Part shown: piece after piece, positions 26,168 through 31,977 of the stretch
How positions within the stretch are numbered: the stretch's first letter is position 1
How the letters are laid out: each line of letters begins with the position of its first letter
Origin: Hallella seregens ATCC 51272
GTDB lineage: Bacteria; Bacteroidota; Bacteroidia; Bacteroidales; Bacteroidaceae
Length of the DNA: 64,000 bases
Assembly: GCF_000518545.1 (NCBI RefSeq)
Contig: NZ_JADU01000009.1
Location: forward strand, 81,304 to 145,303
Reading direction: 5' to 3'
Program-made: the position numbers and the translations under genes
The notes under the pieces: model-generated
The model's input: the letters and a program-made list of their open reading frames with translations, nothing else
Database searches by the model: none
Told to the model about the DNA's origin: nothing

Positions 26168-26533
26168 TTAATCGTTCTTGAATCCCACGACACCCGTGAG
26201 CCCTGCGTCGAGGTAGAAGGTCTGGCGCAGGGTGTCGCCACCCGCCACATAGCGCACGTGGATGAAGTGGAGTTTGGGCGTGGGCGCCACGTAGGCCGCA
26301 TGGCCGTGGGCACGCAACTGCCCGGCGGCGGCGGCGCGGACGCGCATGACCTGCACCACGGAGTCGGTGACGAAGAACGTGGAGTCCATCTTCGACCACT
26401 CCAGCACCTCGGCGTCGGCCAGTCCCATGTCGCGCCCCATGAAGTCGCGAACCAGCCCACGCGCCTGGCGCGACTCGCCGCACCCCACGAGGAGCAGTGC
26501 GGCCAGGGCTGCTGCTGCAAACCATCGCATCAT
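26168..26533 (-). CDS. Small lipoprotein of unknown function
   Basis: A 121-residue lipoprotein (ALAALLLVGCGES, Cys18). The mature part is a small alpha/beta domain: a helix RGLVRDFMGRDMGLADAEVLEWSKMD, then strands FFVTDSVVQVMR, LHFIHVRYVAGGDTLRQTFYLD and a closing GVVGFKND. Its start lies 4 bases downstream of the pepD stop, so it is likely in the pepD operon. The family is not recognised with certainty. Confidence 0.6.
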   Translation of the reverse strand: MMRWFAAAALAALLLVGCGESRQARGLVRDFMGRDMGLADAEVLEWSKMDSTFFVTDSVVQVMRVRAAAAGQLRAHGHAAYVAPTPKLHFIHVRYVAGGDTLRQTFYLDAGLTGVVGFKND

Positions 26534-26537
26534 GGGC

Positions 26538-27992
26538 CTACTGTTTTGCAGGAATGTTCTTCAGAATCTCGAGCAGGTGATCCCACACCATCTGCACCGT
26601 GGGGATACTGAGACGCTCGTCGGGCGTATGGACGCAGCGCAGCGTGGGCCCGAAGCTCACCATGTCGAGGTGCGGATACTTCTCGGAGAACAAGCCGCAC
26701 TCCAGTCCGGCATGGATGCCTTTCACCTGCGGCTCCTTGCCGAAGAGCTTGCGGTAGGCGTCCACCGTCACCTTGACGAGCTTGGAGTCGGGGTTCATCT
26801 TCCAGGCGGGATAGCCGTCGTTCTGCACCACATCGGCGCCGGCCAACTGGAACACGGCCTTCACGCTGTCGGCCATGTTGCGCAGATTGCTCATCACATT
26901 GGAACGCTGACTGGTCACCACGACCACCTCGCCCTCGCTGCTTTGCACGCTGGCCACGTTGCTCGACGTCTCGACCATCGAGGCCAGGGCCTCGTCCTGG
27001 CACATGGCCAGCACGCCGTTGTCCATGGCCTGCACGGCGCGGATGAGGCCGACACTCACCGTCTTGGGCATCACGGTCTGGGCTTCGGCGCTTTCCATGT
27101 TCCACACCATGTTCTTGTCGGTCACGTGGAACTCGTCTTCCACCTCGCTTGTAAACACGTTCCAGTCGGCCCGCACCTGCTCCTTCCGGTCGGCCGGCAC
27201 GGCAAACACAATCTTTCCGTCGCGCGGAATGGCGTTGTGCATTTTGCCCGAATTCCACTGTGCCAGGCGCAGGTCGAGCTTCTCCTGCTGCATATAGAGG
27301 AAGCGGGCCATGAGCTTGATGGCGTTGGCACGCTTCTTCTCGATGTCGTCGCCCGAGTGGCCGCCGTTGAGTCCCTTGAGCGAGGCCTCGATGAAGAAGT
27401 GTCTTTCAGGAGCCTTCTCGCGCTCGAAGCGGAACGTTGCCGTGGTGTTGATGCCGCCGGCACACGACACGAAGATCTGTCCCTCGTCCTCAGAGTCGAG
27501 GTTGATGAGGTAGTCGCCCGTCATGAAGCCCGCCTTCATGCCGAAGGCGCCCGTGAGGCCGGTCTCCTCGTCGCGTGTGAACACGCACTCGATGGGGCCG
27601 TGCTCCAGGTCGTCGGAGTCGAGCAGGGCCAGCTCGATGGCCACGCCGATACCGTCGTCGGCCCCCAGCGTGGTGCCCTTGGCGTGCAGCCAGTCGCCCT
27701 CCACATAGGTCTGGATGGCGTCTTTATGGAAGTCAAAGTCCACGTCGACCAGCTTGTCGCACACCATGTCCATGTGGCTTTGCAGCACGGTGACGGCCCG
27801 CTGCTCATAGCCTTTCGAGGCGGGCTTGCGGATGATGACATTGCCCGTCTCGTCGACCAGCGTCTCGAGGCCGCGCTTGCGGCCGAACTCCTTGAGGTAT
27901 GCTATCATCTGTTCCTCGTGCTTCGAGGGGCGGGGAATCTGGTTGATCCTTGCGAATTGCTCGAAAACACGAGCCGGTTTCAATTCTGCCAT
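26538..27992 (-). CDS. pepD: Aminoacyl-histidine dipeptidase (PepD, family M20)
   Basis: Cytosolic zinc dipeptidase that hydrolyses Xaa-His dipeptides such as carnosine. The 484-residue protein shows the M20 metal ligands: His in LQSHMDMVC, Asp in GADDGIGVAIE, Glu-Glu in DEETGLTGAFG, and the later His of HAGLECGLF. The N terminus (PARVFEQFARINQIPRPSKHEEQM) is typical of PepD. Length is normal. A -7 box is 129 bases upstream on the minus strand. Confidence 0.95.
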   Translation of the reverse strand: MAELKPARVFEQFARINQIPRPSKHEEQMIAYLKEFGRKRGLETLVDETGNVIIRKPASKGYEQRAVTVLQSHMDMVCDKLVDVDFDFHKDAIQTYVEGDWLHAKGTTLGADDGIGVAIELALLDSDDLEHGPIECVFTRDEETGLTGAFGMKAGFMTGDYLINLDSEDEGQIFVSCAGGINTTATFRFEREKAPERHFFIEASLKGLNGGHSGDDIEKKRANAIKLMARFLYMQQEKLDLRLAQWNSGKMHNAIPRDGKIVFAVPADRKEQVRADWNVFTSEVEDEFHVTDKNMVWNMESAEAQTVMPKTVSVGLIRAVQAMDNGVLAMCQDEALASMVETSSNVASVQSSEGEVVVVTSQRSNVMSNLRNMADSVKAVFQLAGADVVQNDGYPAWKMNPDSKLVKVTVDAYRKLFGKEPQVKGIHAGLECGLFSEKYPHLDMVSFGPTLRCVHTPDERLSIPTVQMVWDHLLEILKNIPAKQ

Positions 27993-28062
27993 AACTTGAT
28001 GTTTTTAAATTTTATTTTTAAAGGTTTGTCCGTTTTTTCTTTGCACTTTGCGCTTTTTGCAC

Positions 28063-28070
28063 TAACTTTG
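28063..28070 (+). promoter_or_regulatory. Promoter TTTG-N19-TAACTTTG for the 64-aa membrane protein
   Basis: TTTG at 28040-28043, then exactly 19 bases, then TAACTTTG: one of the best full matches to the Bacteroidetes promoter in the window. It faces the minus-strand box at 28121-28128. Confidence 0.75.
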
Positions 28071-28120
28071 CAGCGTTCGTGTGTCAGGACGCATGCCCCG
28101 ACGGCGCGCCCACGACACTG

Positions 28121-28128
28121 CAAAGTTA
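28121..28128 (-). promoter_or_regulatory. -7 box TAACTTTG for pepD
   Basis: Minus-strand TAACTTTG. Together with the + box it forms an 11-bp inverted repeat (TAACTTTGCAG / CTGCAAAGTTA), so the two transcripts should overlap at their 5' ends. Confidence 0.6.
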
Positions 28129-28134
28129 ATAAAA

Positions 28135-28329
28135 ATGACAGAATCTCTGCTCTGCAGCGTGTTAATAATTGCTATTGCCGTGGCCCTGCTGGCCGTCAAG
28201 CTGGTGTTTCGGCGCAACGGCCGCTTCAGCTCCCAACACATCCACGACAGCAAGGCCATGCGCGACCGAGGCATCCACTGCGTGCTCGACCAGGATCGCG
28301 AGGCACGCCGCGCCGGCAAGGCCTGCTGA
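28135..28329 (+). CDS. Small conserved membrane protein (64 aa)
   Basis: MTESLLCSVLIIAIAVALLAVKLVF forms one N-terminal transmembrane helix, followed by a polar tail with FSSQHIHDSKAMRDRGIHCVLDQDREARR. I recall similar small proteins with a GIHC-x4-QDREA-type tail in other Bacteroidales, function unknown. The frame is open from 28081, but this Met follows the promoter and begins the hydrophobic helix. OmpH/Skp starts 46 bases downstream, so the two may be cotranscribed. Confidence 0.7.
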   Translation: MTESLLCSVLIIAIAVALLAVKLVFRRNGRFSSQHIHDSKAMRDRGIHCVLDQDREARRAGKAC

Positions 28330-28375
28330 ACGCCGCCCCACAGCATGAGAACAAAAGGACAAAACAGATATTGAA

Positions 28376-28990
28376 ATGAACAAGAACCGCATTTTCCGCA
28401 CAATGGCCGTGGCCGCACTGGCCACCGTGTGCCTGGCATCCTGTGACAAGAGCAAGCCCCAAATGGACGAGAAAGCCGCGCCCGCCGCTGCCGCCACGGC
28501 CGCCGGCACCAAGATGGCCTACGTTGAGGTGGACTCCATCATGGTGCAGTACAACTTCTGCAAGGAGTACAGCAAGATACTCCAACAGAAAGGAAACAAC
28601 ATCCAGAAGACCTTGGCCAACAAGCAGCAGCAGCTCCAGGCCGCCGCTGCCAACTTCCAACAGAAGGTGCAGGCCAACGCTTACACCCGCGAGCAGGCCG
28701 AGGCCGTGCAGGCCGGACTGCAGAAACAGAACAACGACCTCCAGGCATTGAACCAGCGGCTCAGCTCGGAGTTCCAGGCCGAGACCGACCAATTCAACAA
28801 GGCGCTCCACGACTCGCTGCAGCACTACCTGGCCATCTACAACAAGAACAAGAAATATGGTATGATCTTCGCCAAGCAGGGCGACAACGTGCTCTATGCC
28901 GACAAGGCCTACGACATCACCAACGAGGTGGTGGCCGGGCTGAACAAGGCCTACAAGGGCAAGGCCGCCGCCGACAAGTCGAAGAAATAA
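28376..28990 (+). CDS. OmpH/Skp family chaperone, lipoprotein form
   Basis: A 204-residue periplasmic holdase for outer-membrane proteins. The signal ends ATVCLASC (Cys23), so this copy is lipid-anchored, unlike classical Skp. An Ala-rich linker is followed by the OmpH core: MAYVEVDSIMVQYNF, a long Gln-rich coiled coil from about residue 75 to 145 (KQQQLQAAAANFQQKVQANAYTREQ, QKQNNDLQALNQRLSSEFQ), and the closing YGMIFAKQGDNVLYADKAYDIT strand pair. Confidence 0.88.
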   Translation: MNKNRIFRTMAVAALATVCLASCDKSKPQMDEKAAPAAAATAAGTKMAYVEVDSIMVQYNFCKEYSKILQQKGNNIQKTLANKQQQLQAAAANFQQKVQANAYTREQAEAVQAGLQKQNNDLQALNQRLSSEFQAETDQFNKALHDSLQHYLAIYNKNKKYGMIFAKQGDNVLYADKAYDITNEVVAGLNKAYKGKAAADKSKK

Positions 28991-29049
28991 AAAAAGGCGA
29001 GTACGGCAAAAAAGACCGGCAAATGTTTGGTTGTTCGGGAAAAACGCCG

Positions 29050-29057
29050 TACCTTTG
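29050..29057 (+). promoter_or_regulatory. -7 box TACCTTTG for the tRNA-Arg pair
   Basis: TAnnTTTG match 22 bases upstream of the first tRNA. Confidence 0.7.
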
Positions 29058-29078
29058 CACTCGCTTACAAGGCAGCAT

Positions 29079-29152
29079 GGCTTCGTAGCTCAACTGAATA
29101 GAGCATCTGACTACGGATCAGAAGGTTCCGGGTTTGAATCCCAGCGAAGTCA
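29079..29152 (+). tRNA. tRNA-Arg (anticodon ACG), first copy
   Basis: 74-base cloverleaf: acceptor GGCTTCG/CGAAGTC, D arm with AGCTCAACTGAATAGAGC, anticodon arm TCTGA-CTACGGA-TCAGA with anticodon ACG, T arm CCGGG-TTTGAAT-CCCAG, which contains one C-A mismatch. The 3' CCA is not encoded, so RNase Z and CCA addition are needed. Confidence 0.95.
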
Positions 29153-29183
29153 CTCCTCCCCCTGCAAGCATCACCAACGGCTT

Positions 29184-29257
29184 GGCTCCGTAGCTCAACT
29201 GAATAGAGCATCTGACTACGGATCAGAAGGTTACAGGTTTGAATCCTGTCGGAGTCA
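29184..29257 (+). tRNA. tRNA-Arg (anticodon ACG), second copy
   Basis: Tandem near-duplicate, 31 bases downstream. The acceptor is GGCTCCG/CGGAGTC and the T stem ACAGG/CCTGT is perfect. The next three bases are CCA (29258-29260), so this copy encodes its 3' end. Anticodon loop and D arm are identical to the first. Confidence 0.96.
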
Positions 29258-29265
29258 CCACAGAT

Positions 29266-29299
29266 AAAGGATGTACAGCGCACGCTATACGTCCTTTTT
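29266..29299 (+). terminator. Terminator of the tRNA-Arg unit
   Basis: A 15-bp stem with two G-U wobbles (29266-29280 with 29283-29297), 2-base loop and five T. Confidence 0.8.
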
Positions 29300-29773
29300 G
29301 TTTTGCCCCCACCCGGTGCAATGACCTCCGTCACCCATTGGAACAATCTCCGCCAACCCTTGGTACGCCCACCACCACTCGGCGCCGTCACCCACCCCAC
29401 CCTTTCACCGCCGTCCGTTTGCGCCGTCATCGCGTGGCCGTTACGGCATAATCGCGCAGCGTTTGCACCGTCGTCGCGCGGCCATTACGGCGTAACGGCA
29501 ACGCCGTTGCGCCGCCAAGAAAACACCGCGGCGGCGCAGTGGTGACACGACGAAAAAAGCCGCCGCCCGCCCCCACGCCCCGAGGCCCCGCCGAACACCC
29601 ACCCGTGCCGCCCGAAGAAACGTGACAAATGGCCCCGCCGGCCAGTCCGCATGCATGCCCCACTCCCCCGGCGGCGGCGGCAAAGACTTGAATATTAGAC
29701 ACTTCGACCAAGAATTTTAACCCATCACACCGAAAAAAACCGAAATAAGTTTCCTTATCACGCGAAAAACCCG
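29300..29773. other. Long intergenic gap
   Basis: Between the tRNA terminator and the HU promoter there is no supported gene. It holds 22-bp array 3 (29415-29514); the remainder (Pro/His-like GC-rich stretches, then AT-rich DNA before HU) shows nothing I can name. The open frame on the minus strand here looks non-coding. Confidence 0.6.
29415..29514 (+). repeat. Tandem array of 22-bp units (array 3)
   Basis: Units at 29415, 29437, 29459 and 29481 plus a partial at 29503, in the same phase and orientation as array 1. Units 1 and 3 (GTTTGCRCCGTCRTCGCG core) and units 2 and 4 (TTACGGC core) alternate, giving a 44-bp higher-order pattern. Confidence 0.8.
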
Positions 29774-29781
29774 TATATTTG
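29774..29781 (+). promoter_or_regulatory. -7 box TATATTTG for the HU gene
   Basis: TAnnTTTG match 58 bases upstream of the ATG at 29840. Confidence 0.7.
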
Positions 29782-29839
29782 CAGACCGCAAAGAAAGCGT
29801 AAGTAAAATTAGATAACAATATAAGACACAAGATCAGCT

Positions 29840-30121
29840 ATGACGAAAGCAGATATCATCAGTGAGATTACTGAGCAGACCGGCCTGCAAAAGAAAGAGG
29901 TGGCCATCGTAATAGAGAGCTTCATGGAAACCGTGAAGAAGTGCATGCTCGAAAAGAAGGAGAACGTGTACCTGCGTGGCTTCGGCAGCTTCATCATCAA
30001 ACACCGCGCCGCCAAGACGGCCCGCGACATCGGTAAGAACACCACCATCACCATCGCCGCCCACGACCTGCCGAGCTTTAAGCCGGCCAAGGCTTTCGTG
30101 GACGAGATGAAAGGCGAATAA
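29840..30121 (+). CDS. HU-family DNA-binding protein
   Basis: A 93-residue HU/IHF-family nucleoid protein that bends DNA as a dimer. It has the two N-terminal helices (KADIISEITEQTGLQKKEVAIVIESFMETVKKCM), the GFGSF turn (YLRGFGSFIIKHRAAKTARD) and the shortened beta-arm (NTTITIAAHDLPSFKPAKAF). It is likely cotranscribed with the tiny basic ribosomal-type gene downstream. Confidence 0.95.
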   Translation: MTKADIISEITEQTGLQKKEVAIVIESFMETVKKCMLEKKENVYLRGFGSFIIKHRAAKTARDIGKNTTITIAAHDLPSFKPAKAFVDEMKGE

Positions 30122-30189
30122 TCCCGGCCGCAAACCTCCCGGAAAAAGAACAAACAAATATTATAACCACATTTTAAACATTCAAAGCT

Positions 30190-30279
30190 ATGCCAAACGG
30201 AAAGAAGAAGAAGGGCCACAAGATGGCCACGCATAAGCGTAAAAAGAGATTACGTAAGAACCGTCACAAGAGCAAGTAA
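30190..30279 (+). CDS. 29-residue basic protein of the AURKAIP1/COX24 (bS22/mS38-like) family
   Basis: MPNGKKKKGHKMATHKRKKR followed by LRKNRHKSK: 29 residues, 15 of them Lys or Arg. The KMATHKRKKRLRKNRHK core matches the COX24/AURKAIP1 C-terminal motif shared with mitochondrial mS38 and mycobacterial bS22, which sit in the small ribosomal subunit near the decoding centre. Its position between HU and RNase G is, as far as I recall, common in Bacteroidales. It is too short for most gene finders. A ribosomal role here is inferred from the family. Confidence 0.85.
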   Translation: MPNGKKKKGHKMATHKRKKRLRKNRHKSK

Positions 30280-30301
30280 GCCCGAGAGACCGTTCTGAGG
30301 A

Positions 30302-30334
30302 GGGGGCCCGCCTTTGCGGCGCGCCCCTTTCTTC
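30302..30334 (+). terminator. Probable terminator before RNase G
   Basis: GC-rich hairpin with arms of about 10 bases (GGGGC..CGCC / GGCG..GCCCC, one mismatch), TTTG loop, followed by TTTCTTC. It may only partly stop transcription into rng. Confidence 0.5.
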
Positions 30335-30355
30335 ATTCAAACAAAAGTTTAGGAA

Positions 30356-31930
30356 ATGACAAGCGAAGTAGTAATCGATGTAAAACCCAAGGAGATTTCC
30401 ATTGCCCTCTTGGAAGACAAGCGGCTGGTGGAATACCAGAACGAGCCGCGATCGGCCAACTTCTCCGTGGGAAACATCTACATTGCCAAGGTGAAAAAGC
30501 TCATGCCGGGCCTGAACGCCTGCTTTGTAGACGTGGGTTATGAACGTGACGCTTTCTTGCATTACCTTGACTTGGGAAGTCAATTCAATTCTTACGCAAA
30601 GTATCTGAAGCAGGTACAGAGCGACCGCAAGAAGCTCTACCCCTTTGCCAAAGCCAGCCGACTGCCCGACCTGAAAAAGGACGGCAGCGTGCAAACCACC
30701 CTGACCGTGGGCCAGGAGGTGCTGGTGCAGGTGGTGAAGGAACCCATCTCCACCAAGGGGCCACGCCTCACGGGAGAGCTGAGCTTCGCCGGACGCTTCC
30801 TTGTCCTTATGCCCTTTGGCGATAAGGTATCGGTATCTACCAAGATCAAAAGCGGAGAAGAGAGAGCCCGCCTCAAGCAACTCATCCACAGCATCAAGCC
30901 CAAAAACTGCGGCGTCATCGTGCGCACCGTGGCCGAAGGCAAGCGTGTGGCTGAGCTCGATGCCGAGCTGAAGATACTCAACAAGCGGTGGGAAGACGCC
31001 ATCGCCAAGGTTCAGAAGACACAGAGCCGCCCGCAACTCGTGTACGAAGAGACCGGCAGGGCAGTGGCCTTGCTGCGCGACCTCTTCAACCCCAGCTACG
31101 AAAACATCTTCGTGAACGACGAAGACGTGTTCAAGGAAGTAAAGGATTACGTGGGCCTCATCGCCCCAGAGAAGGTGCGAATCGTCAAGCCTTACACGGG
31201 AAAAGTGCCCATCTTCGACAACTTCAGCATCACCAAGCAGATTAAGTCGAGCTTCGGAAAGACGGTGAACTACGCCCACGGGGCCTACCTCATCATCGAG
31301 CACACCGAAGCCATGCACGTTGTGGATGTGAACAGCGGCAACCGCTCCAAAAACGAAAAGGGACAGGAGGGAACGGCACTCGACACCAATCTGGGTGCCG
31401 CCGACGAACTGGCCCGACAACTCAGACTGCGAGATATGGGAGGAATCATCGTAGTGGACTTCATTGACATGAACCTGGCAGAAGACCGCCAGATGCTCTA
31501 CGAACGCATGTGCAAGGCCATGCAGAAAGACAGGGCACGGCACAACATCCTGCCTCTGAGCAAGTTCGGACTGATGCAGATTACCCGTCAACGCGTGCGC
31601 CCGGCCATGGACGTGAACGTGGAGGAGACCTGCCCCACCTGTAACGGCAGCGGAAAAATCAAATCGAGCATTCTCTTCACCGACCAACTGGAAGGAAAGA
31701 TTGACCAACTTGTCAACAAGATTGGCGTCAGAAAGTTCTATCTGCACGTCCATCCCTATGTGGCCGCCTACATCAACCAGGGCTTTATCAGCCTGAAACG
31801 CAGGTGGCAGAAGAAATACGGACTGGGCGTGCACATCGTTCCGTCGCAGAAACTCGCTTTCTTGCAATACGAATTTTACGATTCCAAGGGCGAATTTCTG
31901 GACATGAAAGAAGAAATCGAAATCAAGTGA
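30356..31930 (+). CDS. rng: Ribonuclease G/E family endoribonuclease
   Basis: Single-strand-specific endonuclease for rRNA maturation and mRNA decay. The 524-residue protein has an S1 RNA-binding domain (FSVGNIYIAKVKKLMPGLNACFVDVGYERDAFLH), the RNase H-like and DNase I-like catalytic core with metal-binding Asp residues in HVVDVNSGNRS and GGIIVVDFIDM, and the Zn-link CPTCNGSGK. Length corresponds to RNase G rather than full RNase E. A strong terminator overlaps its 3' end. Confidence 0.95.
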   Translation: MTSEVVIDVKPKEISIALLEDKRLVEYQNEPRSANFSVGNIYIAKVKKLMPGLNACFVDVGYERDAFLHYLDLGSQFNSYAKYLKQVQSDRKKLYPFAKASRLPDLKKDGSVQTTLTVGQEVLVQVVKEPISTKGPRLTGELSFAGRFLVLMPFGDKVSVSTKIKSGEERARLKQLIHSIKPKNCGVIVRTVAEGKRVAELDAELKILNKRWEDAIAKVQKTQSRPQLVYEETGRAVALLRDLFNPSYENIFVNDEDVFKEVKDYVGLIAPEKVRIVKPYTGKVPIFDNFSITKQIKSSFGKTVNYAHGAYLIIEHTEAMHVVDVNSGNRSKNEKGQEGTALDTNLGAADELARQLRLRDMGGIIVVDFIDMNLAEDRQMLYERMCKAMQKDRARHNILPLSKFGLMQITRQRVRPAMDVNVEETCPTCNGSGKIKSSILFTDQLEGKIDQLVNKIGVRKFYLHVHPYVAAYINQGFISLKRRWQKKYGLGVHIVPSQKLAFLQYEFYDSKGEFLDMKEEIEIK

Positions 31931-31956
31931 GGCTCCTCCGGGAGCCTCACTTTTTT
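31927..31956 (+). terminator. Intrinsic terminator of rng
   Basis: Perfect 10-bp stem GTGAGGCTCC/GGAGCCTCAC with TCCG tetraloop and T6. A second hairpin (CCCGTAGG/CCTACGGG, 31961-31984) overlaps the end of the converging gene. Confidence 0.92.
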
Positions 31957-31977
31957 GTTGCCCGTAGGGCCGCGGGC

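Noticed and set aside
29427..29831. 134-residue minus-strand frame in the tRNA-HU gap
   Set aside because: Gly/Ala-rich, overlaps the 22-bp array and the HU promoter, no start signal or family.
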